From NCBI GenBank assembly GCA_947650365.1, contig OX393550.1:71433478-71497477 (forward strand): DNA of 64,000 nucleotides. Reading direction: 5' to 3'. The notes below the pieces were generated by a model. It was not told the origin of the DNA, did not search any database, and worked only from the letters and a program-made list of their open reading frames with translations. The DNA is from Chamaelirium japonicum. Lineage: Eukaryota > Streptophyta > Magnoliopsida > Liliales > Melanthiaceae. The first letter of the stretch is position 1, and the number at the start of each line of letters is the position of its first letter. Shown piece after piece: positions 32,849-45,412 of this stretch. Both the position numbers and the translations under genes were made by a program.

Positions 32849-35800
32849 ATGTCCTCGACTTCCTCGATGACGACTCCGCCGTCTCCTCCGGTGACTCCCT
32901 ATGAGATTCCACGGGATTTCCTCCCGCTCGCCACCGACTTTCTTCTCCAAGAGGCCTCCGACTGGCCGGCATGGTCCGCCACGGTGGAATCCACCCTTGA
33001 GGGTCGCAATCTTCGAGGACACCTTGATGGATCTTCCACACTTTCTGCTTCCGATGCAGAATGCGGTCCCTGGCGCCTTCGCGATCAGCGCATCAAGGCC
33101 TACCTTGTTGCGTCTGTGGATCGTTCTCTTCGCCGGGACATGGTTGGGCTTGCCACTTCTGCAGCGATTTGGGGTCATCTCACTGCTCGCTTTGTTGAGA
33201 AGAGTGGAGCACGTGAGTATCAGCTTCTCACACAGGCCCAGTTGGCACAGCAGGGAGAGTTAACGGTCCAACAGTTTTATTGTCAGATGCGCTCCTATTG
33301 ACGTGATCTTCAGGATCTGGCTCCCGTTCCTGACCCATCCCGTGCTGTCGAGTATCAGCTCTACCGGGAGCGTCTTTATCTCTATCAGCTATTCGTTGCC
33401 CTACGACCAGAGTTCAGTGCTCTGGCCGGTCAGCTTCTTCACCGGGACAGCCTTCCTCGTCTTGATGAGGCTGTGGCTGAGCTGGTCGCTGAGGAGACTC
33501 GTCTGCGTACTCTTGCCTCCAGGGCCTTACCTCTTCCATCCGGGCTTCAGGGCGTACTTGCTGCTGCTCCGCCACCAGTCTCCGGCCCCCTAGTGTCTTT
33601 TGTGCCTTCTCTCTCAGCCACTGCCTCTCATGGTAGACCGTTTTGCACTCACTGTCAGACACCGGGTCACTTCGTGGACACTTGCTTCTCACTTCATCCA
33701 GAGAAGCGTCCTACCTACAGAGATCGAGGACGAGCTCGAGGTCGTGGTTGCCCTGTTCCTACTGCTGCTGCTGCCTCCTCTGTCTCAGCTGGCGAGCTAC
33801 AGTCTATTCGTAAGGAACTAGCTCAGCTTAGACTCTCTCAGCAGTCTGCCGCTACTCCTGGATCTTCCAGCGCCTCAGCCTTCTCTGCCTCTTCTGGTAG
33901 TCCCATTGTTTGGATACTGGATTCGGGCGCCTCACACCACATGACTCCGGATGCCTCCCTGCTCACTGCCTGTCAGCCTGCGACGCACCTACCACTGATT
34001 CACACTGCAGATGGTTCTCACTTAGCCATCTCACAGTCTGGACCCATTACCTCAGCCTCCGCCCCTGCTTGCCATCTCTCCTTATCCTCTGTGCTTCATG
34101 CTCCCACACTCCACATGCACCTGATTTCTGTTAGTGCTTTGTGTGACTCTGGCTGCTCTGTGACATTTACCCCTTCCTCTTGTTCTGTGCAGGATCTGCG
34201 TACTGGCCGACCGATTGGAGCAGGTCGTAGGGCAAGCGGACTCTACCAGATGGAGTTTCTTCACTCTTTGGATTCGTCATCATCTGGGTTTTGTGGAGTT
34301 GTCTCTCCTAATGCCGACCTGTGGCATAGGAGACTAGGTCATGTGTCGGAACCGCGACTTAAGAGATTACTCCATTCTGGAGCTCTAGGTCGTGGTCCTT
34401 TTTCATCTTTATCTACTTGTACTGGCTGCAAGCTCGCAAAAGCTGCTGCCCTTCCTTTTTCATCCAGTACTTCTCAGAGCTCTGCTCCTTTTGATCTTGT
34501 TCACTCTGATATCTGGGGCCCCTCTCCTCTCCCTTCTATGACTGGGTATTTATATTATGTCTCGTTTGTGGATGATTATAGTCGCTACACGTGGGTCTAC
34601 CTTCTTCGCCGTCGATCGGATATCTTCCAAGTCTATAAGGACTTCACCTCCATGATTCACACGCAGTATAGTCGGTGCATCAAGATCTTTCGATCTGATT
34701 GTGCCCTTGAGTATCTATCTCACGCTATGTGCAGCCTTATTCAGTCCCATGGGACTATTTTTCAGCACTCGTGTCCTCACATCCACGAGCAGAATGGCGT
34801 TGCTGAGCGCAAGCATCGCCATATTCTTGCGACTACTCGTGCTCTCCTTCTTTCTGGTTCTGTTCCTCGGCGCTTCTGGGCTGAGGCTCTCCTCACCTCC
34901 GTCCAGCTCATTAACATCACTCCTTCGTCGGTTCTTCCGGACGACTTATCTCCTCATGAGCGTCTCCTCTCTACCACTCCCGATTACAGTCCTCTTCGCA
35001 CTTTTGGGTGCACCTGTTTTGTTCTTCTTCCTCTCCATGAGCGCACGAAGCTGTCTGCTCAGGCAGCTAAGTGCATCCTTCTTGGGATCAGCACTGAGCA
35101 CAAGGGATACCGCTGCTATGACCCTGTTGCTCGTCGCTTGCGTATCGCTCGACACATCTCCTTTGTCGAGGATACGCCCTACTACTCTCCTGAAGCTCAG
35201 GATCTCACCTTTCTCGAGGTTTCTTCCCCTCCATCATCGACACCTATGCCTCCCTCGTCGGCCTCTCTAGCTCCCCCGGCTCCGTCGGCTCCTTCCCCAC
35301 CACCAACTCCCTCGGCACCACTGGCTCCTTTGCCAGTTGTTGCCCCAGCATCTCTAGGGGACTCCTCCGAGGCTTCCTCCTCTATGCTCGTGCCTCTCTC
35401 TCCTCCCCGGGTTGTCTCTCCATTTTCTCAGGTCTACTCTCGCCGACCTACCCCTGTGTCTCCGTGTCCTTCCTTCTCCGTGGATGCCGGCTCCCCTGTT
35501 GTTGAGGTTACTCCTAGTTTTTCGCCTCCTGTGCCTGCTCCGTCATTGCAAGTCGTGGATCCAGGCCCGCCTCGCTACCCTCAGCGCCAGCATCACCCGC
35601 CTGACCGTTTTAGCCACGACACTGGGCCTCCTGATCGTTTTGGTTTTGCCTCTGTCTGCAGTTACTCGCCTCAGTTTACTGTCTTTCTTACTGCTGTGCA
35701 CGCTGATCAGGAGCCCCGATCCTACTCTGAGGCAGTTCAGTTTTCTCAGTGGCGTCAGGCTATGGATGAGGAGTTTCAGGCCTTTCAGCAGACTCAGACC

Positions 35801-37234
35801 TGGGATGTTGTCCCTCTGCCCTCGGGAGTTGAGCCTGTCAGCTGCAAGTGGATTTATAAGGTCAAGCATCGCCCTGATGGATCCATTGAGCGTCACAAGG
35901 CTAGGGTGGTGGCTCGTGGCTTTACTCAAGAGTATGGAGTTGACTACGAGGAGACCTTTGCTCCGGTGGCTCAGATGACCACCGTTCGCACTCTTCTGGC
36001 GGTTGCAGTTGTTCATCGATGGGCCCTTTTTCAGATGGACGTGAAAAATGCCTTTCTTCACGGTGACCTGTCTGAGACTGTCTACATGGATCTTCCTCCT
36101 GGTCTCCGTGTTCCTTCTCAGCACATGTGTCGTCTTCGTCGGGCCATTTATGGGCTCAAGCAGGCTCCTCGTGCCTGGTTTGAGCGGTTCCGCCGTGCTG
36201 TCAGGAAACTTGGTTACTCAAAGAGCAGTCAGGACCACTCTCTGTTTGTCAGGTCGTCCCCGCAGAGCCGGGCGATTCTACTGTTAAACGTGGACGACAT
36301 GATCATCACTGGAGATGACTCTGCTGCGATTGCTAGTCTTCAGCAGTACTTGAGGAACCAATTTCAGATGAAGGATTTGGGTACGCTTCGCTACTTTCTT
36401 GGTCTTGAGGTAGCATACAGTGCAGATGGCATTCTGCTCTCTCAGCAGAAGTACCTTTCAGACATCCTTAGTCGTGCTGCCCTCACAGATAACCGCACAG
36501 TAGACACCCCTCTTGAGCTTCACTCGAAGCTACGTCCTACAGATGGAGTTCCTCTTTCAGATCCCACACGGTACAGGCAGATTGTGGGAAAGTTCGTCTA
36601 TCTCTGCATCACTCGGCCTGACATTGCACACGCTGTCAGCATTGTCAGTCAGTTTGTTGCAGCTCCACACTCAGTTCACTACGGTGCTCTTCTTCGGATC
36701 CTCCGGTATCTCAGAGGGACAATTACTCGGTCTTTGTTTCTGTCGTCGTCCTCCTCTCTCAGACTTCGAGCCTACTCAGATGCAGACTGGGCTGGAGATC
36801 CGACTACACGCCGCTCTACCACTGGTTACTGTTTGTTTCTTGGCAACTCTTTGATATCCTGGCGCAGCAAGAAGCAGAAAGTGGTGTCTCTCTCTAGCAC
36901 TGAGGCTGAGTACAGGGCCATGGCCTCCACGACTAAGGAGATAGTTCACCTTCGACGTCTCCTCAGTGATCTCGGTGTTGCTTTCTCCGAGCCTACTCCA
37001 CTTCACTGTGATAACCGAAGTGCTATTCAGATTGCTAGCAACCCGGTTTTTCATGAAAGGATAAAGCACATCGAGATTGACTGTCACTTCGTCCGACAGA
37101 AGTATGAGGCCATGACAATCTCACTACCTTTCATTCCCTCAGCAGAGCAGATCGCAGACTTCTTCACGAAGTCATATCCTACACCTCGTTTCCGGTCTTT
37201 GATTGCCAAACTCTTGGTGCATGATCCACCCTGA
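32849..37234 (+). pseudogene. copia B gag-pol polyprotein, one in-frame TGA
   Basis: 1462 codons in one frame, broken only by TGA at 33299-33301 (codon 151, within gag). Gag core 1-265, zinc knuckle CTHCQTPGHFVDTC at 266-279, protease WILDSGASHHMT at about 355-366, integrase with HSDIWGP (about 552), FRSDCALEY and EQNGVAERK, hinge rich in Pro/Ser, RT, then RNase H with DADWAGD, TEAEYRAM and [10 protein letters not shown]. The RT active box reads N-V-D-D (Asn codon 36287-36289) instead of Y-V-D-D. Ends VHDPP. The tryptophan position of the stop matches copia V. Confidence 0.92.
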
Positions 37235-37247
37235 GTTTGAGGGGGGG

Positions 37248-37404
37248 TGTTAAGATGTATTAGTGTATATACATACACTCAGCGTGTATATGACTTACAT
37301 GTATTCACCTTATATTGGCTATTGGCCTAATGAGAGATCCATTTCATTCTCTCCCCAAACCCTAGCTCTCCCTCTCTCTCTCTCTTCCTCTAGGGTTTGT
37401 CACA
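37248..37404 (+). repeat. 3' LTR of copia B
   Basis: 157 bp; paired with 32270-32430; followed by cttct. Confidence 0.95.
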
Positions 37405-37409
37405 CTTCT

Positions 37410-38022
37410 ATAATTGATCTCCGTGACTGAGCAGCAAGATAAATCTTCTTGGCGCTAGGCTTCTTCAGGTAATTTTACAGTCAATTCCTTTTATTTTTAG
37501 CAATTCCAGGGGTATTATTTACTCAATAGCTACAACTCCTTGGAAGACCAAGGTCCCTTTAAAGATTAGAATCTTCATGTGGTTGGTAACTAAAGATAAG
37601 CTGCTGACAAAGATCAATTTGAAGAGGAGGAAGGACCCCATTGTTGCTGACACACATGTGTTCTATGTGGACATGGTAGGGAAGATTCCAATCACCTTTT
37701 CTTACACTGTCCATTTGTGAATTGGATCTGGAAGCATTTGAAGAAAGGGTTACACATTAAGGGTAGACCGGGTACTCTCTTTTCAATGTGGACCTGGTGG
37801 AGAAGGAAAATGATCAAAAGATCTTTAGAAGAAGCTGTGCCTTCTTAGTGATGGTCGTTTGTTGGAGCATCTAGAAAAAGAGGAATAATAGGATCTTCTG
37901 CAACATTTCAGTAGACAAAGAAATTGTTTTGAAGATTATAGGGATCAGATTGAAGCAGTGGAAGGTGGCACTACAAGGCAAGGAAGCAGATCAAATGGAG
38001 GTTGTCATTTGTACTTTGTTCT
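37410..38022 (+). pseudogene. LINE segment 4: C-terminal zinc-binding region
   Basis: Contains VPLKIRIFMWLVTKDKLLT (about 37554-37610), the signature of the region after RT in plant LINEs, followed by a broken zinc-binding segment. Ends at the copia V target site gttct. Confidence 0.85.
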
Positions 38023-38151
38023 TGTTAATGTAAATATAATGGGTCGGGTTTACTGTATAGTCGGGTTGGGTTTACTGTATATATATTGGGCTTGAGTCCC
38101 TCAATGGAATTATTCAGTTCCTCTCCAAACCCTAGCCGTCGTCTCCTAACA
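38023..38151 (+). repeat. 5' LTR of copia V
   Basis: 129 bp, TGTTAATG...CTCCTAACA, with two tandem GGGTCGGGTTTACTGTAT-like units. Confidence 0.95.
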
Positions 38152-38163
38152 TGGTATCAGAGC

Positions 38164-38759
38164 TCTAGGGCGACGGCAGCACCTCCGGCAACTCCCTCCG
38201 GCCTCCTTCATCCGATCGGCAGCCCCCCCTCCGGCCTTCACCTGATCGGCAGCCCCCCCTCCGGCCTACAGCAACCGCCGGCCCCCCCCCCCCCCCCCCC
38301 CCGGCCCCTCCAGCCACCGCCGGCCCCTCCTGACCCCACCCGAACCCCTTCCGCACCCCCCCCGGCCCCTCCAGTCACCGCCGGTCCCCCCCCGGCCCCT
38401 CCAGCCACCGCCGGCCCCTCCTGACCCCACCCGAACCCCTCCCGCACCCCCCCCCCCCGGCCCCTCCGGTCACCGCCGGCCCCCCCCCCCCCGGCCCCTC
38501 CAGCCACCGCCGACCCCCCCCCCGACCCCACCCGACCCCCCCCCGACCCCACCCGAACCCCTCCCGACCCCACCCGACCCCCCCCCGGCCCCTCCAATCA
38601 CCGCCGACCTCCCCCGCACCCTCTTCAGCCCACCCCGCACCTCCTCTGACCTCCCTCGCACACCCTCCAGTCCCCACCGGCCCTCCGATCCCCTCCCCAC
38701 AGCCCACCCGATCCCCTACAGCCCACCCGATTCCCTCCCGACACCCTACAGCCTCCTCC
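38164..38759 (+). other. C-rich leader of copia V
   Basis: About 600 nt, extremely C-rich, with runs up to about 20 C (38281-38302) and repeats of CCGGCCCCTCCAGCCACC and GACCCCACCCGAACCCC. The complementary strand is correspondingly G-rich. Confidence 0.7.
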
Positions 38760-41700
38760 ATGGCATCTCCAGCTGTCCCGACCGTTGCTGCGATCTCTCC
38801 ACCGCTAAAGGCGGTCGCGTTCCAGTTGTCGGCGGCCAGCGACTGGCCTGACTGGTCCCTCACCGTCGAGGCCGCCCTCTCCAGTCGTGATCTGTGGGGT
38901 CACATCACCGGCGAGGATCCTCCTCCCACTGACTACTCCGGCTCGTCCTCTGTCACCAGCAGTGCTGCATCTTCTGCAGCGACTGCTACCACGGCCGTCA
39001 CCGTTGCTGCTCTTACGTGGCGCCGCCACGATCAGGCCATCCGGGCGTACCTCCTGGACTCGGTTGCTCGTCCGCTCCTTGCTCCCATCGGTCACCTTCC
39101 GACTGCGCGCGCGATGTGGGAGTATCTCCGGGACCGTTTTCTCCCACGCGGCGGCGCCCGCCGGCATCAGCTCATCTGCGACTCGCAGTCTGCCCGTCAG
39201 GGGGAGCGTACCATTCAGGACTTCTTCAGTCAGATGAGTGCCTACTAGCATGAGCTGGACTCACTGATTCCGGAGCGGTGTGACTGCCCCCGCTCCCGGG
39301 ACTTCCAGCGCTACCTCGACGAGGGCCACCTGCACCAGTTCCTGGCAGCACTTCGACCAGACTTTGCTCTCATAGCCGCCCAGCTCCTGCACCGTGAGCC
39401 CCTCCCTCGGCTCGAGGATGCCCTACTCGCCTTGGTCGACGAGGAGACCCGCCTTCAAACTCAGGGCGCTCGTGCTCCTCCACTTGCTCCTAGCTCCGAC
39501 TCTGTCCTGGCAGCCGGGTTCTCCGATGAGGCTGTTTTTTGTCACTACTGCAAGGAGCCCGGCCACATGAAGCGCGAGTGCCCTACACGTCCTCCACGCA
39601 ACCCCCGCTGGGGTCCGGATGAGAGATCCCCCCGCTGGTCTTCGACCTCTCGCGACGATCGACGCGGCGGTCGAGGTGGACGGGGCCGAGGACGTGGTTC
39701 GTCTTCCTTTCGCCACTTTGGTGGTACAGCGGCTACTGCAGAGGCCTCGCCGCTCCCCACTGCTCCCACAGCTCCTTCGCCGCCTGAGCCAGACCGTCTT
39801 CAGCGCCTCGAGGAGCTCCTTCTTCGCCACATCGCCTCCACCAGCTCCGCGCCTGCGCACGGCTTGTCTGCCACCTCTGGTACTACTGCTCCATGGATCT
39901 TCGATTCGGGTGCCTCCTATCACCTTACTTTTGACTCTACTGTCCTCACGGACTGTTCCCCCACTACCACTCACCAGGAGGTTCGCACTGCGGATGGGAC
40001 TCTCGTCCCTATTCCGCAATGTGGCTCCATCACCACCACCTCTGACCCTTCTGGTCGCCTGACCCTATCTCATGTCCATCATGCCCCCCGTCTTAATATT
40101 AATTTGATTTCTATCAGTTCACTTTGCGACTCTGGCCTGACTGTCACCTTCACCCCTTCTGTTTGTGTTGTGCAGGATTCGCGGACGGGTCAGAGGATTG
40201 GGCTGGGCCGTAGGGCAGGAGGACTCTACCAGTTGGACCATCTCCATGTGTCTTCAGTTGCGTCTGTCATGTCTGTCACCTCTGATGCCGACCTGTGGCA
40301 CAGAAGGTTAGGTCATATATCGAGTGATCGACTCAAAAGCGTATTCCGCTCGGGCGCTTTGGGTCGAGCGTCTTTCTCCCCCCTATCTGTCTGTACGGGT
40401 TGTCGACCGGCAAAGCATCTAGCTCTTCCTTTTTCTGCTAGTACTTCCCAGTCTAATGCTTCATTTGATTTAGTTCATTCGGATATTTGGGGTCCTGCTC
40501 CTGTTGCATCTCTCTCTGGTTATATGTATTATGTTTGTTTTATCGATGACTATTCTAGGTGCACCTGGGTCTATCTCAAGCGTCATCGGTCTGAAATTCC
40601 TCACATCTTTAGGCGATTCACCACTATGATACACACCCAGTTTGGTCGACGAATCAAGACTTTTCGGTCTGATTGTGCCAAGGAGTATCTCTCCTCTGAG
40701 ATGCGTGAGATTCTTCAGTCTCACGGCACTCTTCACCAGCAGTCCTGTCCCCACACCCATGAGCAGAACGGCGTTGCCGAACGCAAGCATCGTCATGTCC
40801 TTGAGACTGCACGAGCCTTGCTTCTCTCTGCGTCTGTCCCTCACTCCTACTGGGCTGAAGCTGTCATGACGGCTGTCCACCTCATCAATATCACTCCGTC
40901 ATCTGCTCTGTCCGGTGCCACCCCTCACGAGCGCCTTCACTCCAGTCCACCTGACTACTCTCTTCTTCGCACGTTTGGCTGCACGTGCTTCGTTCTTCTT
41001 CCTCCCCATGAGCGCACCAAACTTTCTGCGAGGTCTGTTAGGTGTGTTCACTTGGGGCTCAGTCGTGAGCATAAGGGGTATCGCTGCTATGATCCCTTAG
41101 CTCGTCGGATCCGTGTCTCCCGTCACGTCTCCTTTGTTGAGGATGTCCCGTATTTTGCACCCGAGTCTCGGGATCTTTCCTTGCCTCTTTCGTCATCCTC
41201 CTCGCCCTCCTCACATCTCCACATCCCTGTTCTACCCCCGGTTTCTGTTGCCCCATCCACGCCTACTACACCACCACCACCACCTCCTCAGTATCCATCG
41301 CCACCCCCACCACCACCTCCTCAGTATCCATCGCCACCACCACCACCACCTCCTCAGTCCCCAACACCACCTCCACCACCACCCATTACTCGTGTCTATG
41401 TACGTCGGTCTGCAGCTCCCCCTCCAGAGTCGGGTCTCCCTGGTACTCCCTCGCCTGATGCTGCTGCTCCCTCCTCCCCGGTCGTGGATCCTGCTCCTGT
41501 TCGGCGCTACCCAGCGCGCGACCATCACCCTCCTGCCAGATACGACTACTCTCCTGACAGGTTTGGTTACTATGCTTTTCCCACTGACGCTCCTGACTCT
41601 TCTGGCTTCTCTGCCAGTGTCTCCTATTCACCATCCTTTCAGGCCTTTCTTACTGCTCTTCACACTCATCGGGAGCCCCAATCGTACCGTGAGGCAGCAT

Positions 41701-43196
41701 TACATCCAGAGTGGCGGCAGGCCATGTCAGTTGAGCTTGAGGCTTTTCAGCGGACCCAGACCTGGGAGTTAGTGCCTTGTCCCCCCGGGGTGGTGCCTGT
41801 TAGCTGCAAGTGGATTTTCAAGGTCAAGACTCGACCTGACGGATCCATCGAGCGGCACAAGGCTCGCCTCGTTGCTCGTGGCTTCTCCCAGGAGTACGGG
41901 ATTGACTACGAGGAGACGTTTGCTCCAGTTGCTCGGATGACTACTGTGCGCACCCTCTTAGCTGTGGCAGCTGCTCGAGGGTGGCCTCTCCATCAGATGG
42001 ATGTCACCAATGCGTTTCTTCACGGTGATCTCTCCGAGGAAGTCTACATGGCTCCTCCTCCGGGCACTTCCGTTCCTCCAGGACACGTGTGTCGGTTGCG
42101 CCGGGCCATCTATGGGCTCAAGCAGGCTCCTCGTGCCTGGTTTGAGCGCTTTCGCAGTGCAGTTCTGGCCGCCGGGTTTGTTGAGCGTCACTCCGACTAT
42201 GCCTTGTTCACTCGCTCCTCCAGTCAGGGCATTGCAGTCCTTCTCCTCTATGTGGATGATATGATCATCACTGGGGATGACAGTGCCACCATCGTCTCTC
42301 TCCAGCGGCACCTCCAGAGTCAGTTTGAGATGAAAGACCTGGGCTCTCTTCGCTACTTTCTGGGCCTTGAGATTGCCAGGTCAGCTCGTGGTCTGTTGGT
42401 CTCCCAGCAGAAGTACATCTCCGACATTCTTACTGATGCTGCCCTTACTGACACACGTACTGCTGATACACCCATGGAGCTCAATTTGAAGCTTCTCGCT
42501 ACCGATGGTGAGCCGCTCCAGGATGTCTCCCGCTACCAGAGGTTGGTTGGGATGCTTGTCTATCTCACCATGACCCGGCCAGACATTGCCCATGCTGTTG
42601 GCATTGTCAGTCAGTTTGTTCAGGCTCCCAGATCCGTACACTATGCAGCTGTTCTTCGGATTATCCGCTACCTCCGGGGCACCATCACCCGTTCACTCCT
42701 GTTTCCCTCCACCTCTCCGTTGGTACTGCGCGCCTACTCAGATGCAGATTGGGCAGGAGATGCAGACACTCGTCGATCTACTACAGGATACTGTGTGTTT
42801 CTGGGTGACTCACTGATTTCATGGCGCAGCAAGAAGCAGGAGTCTGTTGCTCGCTCCAGCACCGAAGCCGAATACAGGGCTATGGCTTCCACCACCGCCG
42901 AGATTGTCTGGCTTCGACGTCTTCTGCTTGACTTGGGAGTGGTGATATCTGGGCCGACCTCTCTTTTCTGTGACAACCGGAGTGCTATTCAGATTGCTAG
43001 CAATCCGGTCTTCCATGAGCGAACAAAGCATATTGAAGTTGACTGCCATTATGTTCGCCAGGCGTTTATCGATCACATCATCTCCCTGCCTTTCATTCCC
43101 TCATCGGAGCAGACTGCTGATTTTCTGACGAAGCCACTGACGACTGCTCGCTTCAGACATTTTCTAGGCAAACTCTCGGTTCATGATCCACCGTGA
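38760..43196 (+). pseudogene. copia V gag-pol polyprotein, one in-frame TAG
   Basis: 1479 codons from MASPAVPTVA, open except TAG at 39246-39248 (codon 163; TGG in VI and VII). Gag core, zinc knuckle CHYCKEPGHMKREC at about 261-274, protease WIFDSGASYHLT at about 380, integrase (HSDIWGP about 573, FRSDCAKEYLS, EQNGVAERK), Pro-rich hinge, RT with YVDDMIITGDD at about 1164, RNase H with [25 protein letters not shown], end VHDPP. Every catalytic box is present, so this is the least damaged copy of its family here. Confidence 0.93.
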
Positions 43197-43209
43197 GTTT
43201 GAGGGGGAG

Positions 43210-43338
43210 TGTTAATGTAAATATAATGGGTCGGGTTTACTGTATAGTCGAGTCGGGTTTACTGTATATATATTGGGCTTGAGTCCCTCAATGGAATTAT
43301 TCAGTTCCTCTCCAAACCCTAGCCGTCGTCTCCTAACA
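43210..43338 (+). repeat. 3' LTR of copia V
   Basis: 129 bp; paired with 38023-38151; followed by gttct. Confidence 0.95.
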
Positions 43339-43343
43339 GTTCT

Positions 43344-43395
43344 GATTATGGCATTGTACTATATATTTTTATATCAATAAACTGGTACGGACCTA
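43344..43395 (+). pseudogene. LINE segment 5: 3' end (limit uncertain)
   Basis: Sequence GATTATGGCATTGTACTATA and the following TATCAATAAACTGG continue the LINE after copia V, as a typical LINE tail. No clean poly(A) or target duplication fixes the end. Confidence 0.5.
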
Positions 43396-44296
43396 AGCCA
43401 AACTCCCCCCCCCCCCCTGCATCTAGAGGGATTTCTCAAAAATACATATCTTTTGTATTGTTCAAACAACTATAACTTGCTCCAGGGTGCATCCTGTAAA
43501 TACAACCAAATTCCCTATGACCTACCCCTCTTTCCTACTTTCGAATTTAAGTTTCATTAGAATCCAAAGATGTTCTATACTTATCAACTCTTCTACATAA
43601 TTCCATAATCATCTTTCTCATTTCACATTAAAAATTTTAGTTCAACTCAGATCATTTCTTTCATTATCTACTCATTCACTTAATTGAATCCAATCTCTAT
43701 ACACCTTTCAATTTTATGGCACAACATCTATCTCCTATTATATTACCATAGTCAACCCCAAATATTACATATTCTAGGGTTGGGTATCTCTTTTCCTAAA
43801 CTATCAACCATTGAAGCATATTAAACTCTCTTCTTCTTCTTTTCCATATCAACAATCATAATCTTACTCCTCAACTTTGGTATGAATCACCTCGTAGATT
43901 CAGTTAATGCCTCTGCATTTCAAAGGGATTGAGAGGAAGAGGAGCGGAAAGCTTAACCAAAGAAGCTAGATAGCATGAAAGAGAAAAGTGATGCTCGTAA
44001 CATATAGTTGAAACCTGACGTAGTATCTACATGGATCTTCCATGCCCATAGAGCAATTCATTGAGAAGACCGAAAGAGAGTGATGACTCCAAAGAAATTT
44101 TACAACTGAAATACGCGTACCCCAGCAACGGTTTGTCCTATCAAATTGATTGTTGCTTGGCTTTAAGCCACTCTCTCCAAAGAAATTCTAGATCAAGTTA
44201 TGCTACTGGATGCCCATCATTTCACTCATTGTGACCGACTCTTTACTCGTCCTTTGCATTGGTATAGTGAACAACTTTTAAATCGGGTAGAACTTT
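43396..44296. other. unassigned intron 1 spacer
   Basis: AT-rich, starts with a C run (43406-43419). No coding or repeat ends recognised. Confidence 0.45.
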
Positions 44297-44406
44297 TGTT
44301 GACGAATAGTTCCACATCGGTGAGGGAGGCACCCATCACCCGCTTAATATACCCCCTGTGGATCTCCCCATACAACCCGGGTTTTGGGGTGTGAGGGTAT
44401 CTAACA
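44297..44406 (+). repeat. solo LTR of the TRIM family
   Basis: 110 bp, TGTTGACGAATAGTTCCACA...GTATCTAACA, closely matching the LTRs at 24721 and 24901. Perfect duplication acttt (44292-44296 and 44407-44411), so it arose by LTR-LTR recombination after a full insertion. Confidence 0.93.
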
Positions 44407-44723
44407 ACTTTGAATGGGAGCAGTGTTGTTAATGTAGTTTGAGTTTCAATTTAAAGGATCATTGTTCGGCTTTTTTCGGCCAAAGCAAGATGGCGTCAAG
44501 TAATTGTTCATGTTATTTCAGGGATCCACATAAGAGCAAGAAAAAACAAAGGTTCAAGAGTAACAATGCATAGATCGAGGACTAGAAGCTCGGTGCACAT
44601 CAAGGGATATCGTGTTCGGCAACACCGGGAACTATAACGACAGTCGAAAATTGGTTTAAATAAATGAGTATGATAGGAGTAGTGGCGCTCGAGTTTAACT
44701 TGGTCGAAGTTCTTTAATATATA

Positions 44724-44864
44724 TGTTAATGTAAATACAGTCGGGTCGAGTTTACTGTACAGTCGGGTCGGGTTTGTATGGATATTCATGTACATATATT
44801 GGGCTTGAGTCCCTCAATGGAATACAATTCTATTCCTCCAAACCCTAGCCGTCATCTCCTAACA
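44724..44864 (+). repeat. 5' LTR of copia VI
   Basis: 141 bp with two CAGTCGGGTCG-type units. Confidence 0.95.
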
Positions 44865-44876
44865 TGGTATCAGAGC

Positions 44877-45412
44877 TCTAGGGTTCTCCGACGCGCGGCG
44901 ACGACGACGACGGACCTCTCCTCCGGCATCAACTCTTCTCCGGTCTCCGGTCACCTGTTCGGCAGCCCCACCGGCCCACCTCCTCCGCCCTACAGCCCCA
45001 CCGGTCCACCTCCTCTGCCCTACAGCCATCCGCCGGCCCCCCCTCCTCACACCGCCCCCCCTCCGGCCCTCTCCTCCGATCTCCAGCCACCCGCCGGCCC
45101 TCATCTCCTCAAACCGCCGGCCTACAGCCCTAACCCGCCCACCTACAGCCGCGGAACCCCCCTCCCTCCCCCTCTGATCCTCCCTCCTTCATCCGTCGGC
45201 CCCCCCATCCTCCTGCTGCCCTCCTACAGACCTCCCGGACCCCCCCCCCCGACACCCTACCGCTCACCCGATCCCCTCCCTACAGCCCACCCGTTCCCCT
45301 ACAGCCCTCCCGACACCTTACAGCCCACCCGCTCCCCTCCCCACACCCTACAGTCCCTCCCGACCCCCTACAGCCCCCCCCCGACACCCCCTGACACCCT
45401 CCAGCCTCCTCC
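44877..45412 (+). other. C-rich leader of copia VI
   Basis: Cytosine-rich, with CACCGGCCCACCTCCTCCGCCC and CTACAGCCC repeats; differs in repeat content from the leaders of V and VII. Confidence 0.6.

Larger units (their letters stand above)
32270..37404 (+). mobile_element. copia B: young full-length copia
   Basis: LTRs 32270-32430 (161 bp) and 37248-37404 (157 bp) differ by two C/T changes and one (CT)2 length change. Perfect duplication cttct (32265-32269 and 37405-37409). Primer site at 32431; polypurine tract of seven G at 37241-37247. LINE sequence on both sides. The polyprotein frame is open except for one TGA. Confidence 0.95.
38023..43338 (+). mobile_element. copia V: young full-length copia
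   Basis: 129-bp LTRs (38023-38151 and 43210-43338) with two differences. Perfect duplication gttct (38018-38022 and 43339-43343). Primer site TGGTATCAGAGC at 38152, polypurine tract GTTTGAGGGGGAG before the 3' LTR. LINE sequence on both sides. Same family as VI and VII; older relatives are I-III. Confidence 0.95.

Noticed and set aside
41113..41772. Long plus-strand ORFs rich in His/Leu/Pro overlapping the copia hinge (also 47766-48563, 53449-54249)
   Set aside because: Out-of-frame shadows of the proline-rich hinge of the gag-pol frame.
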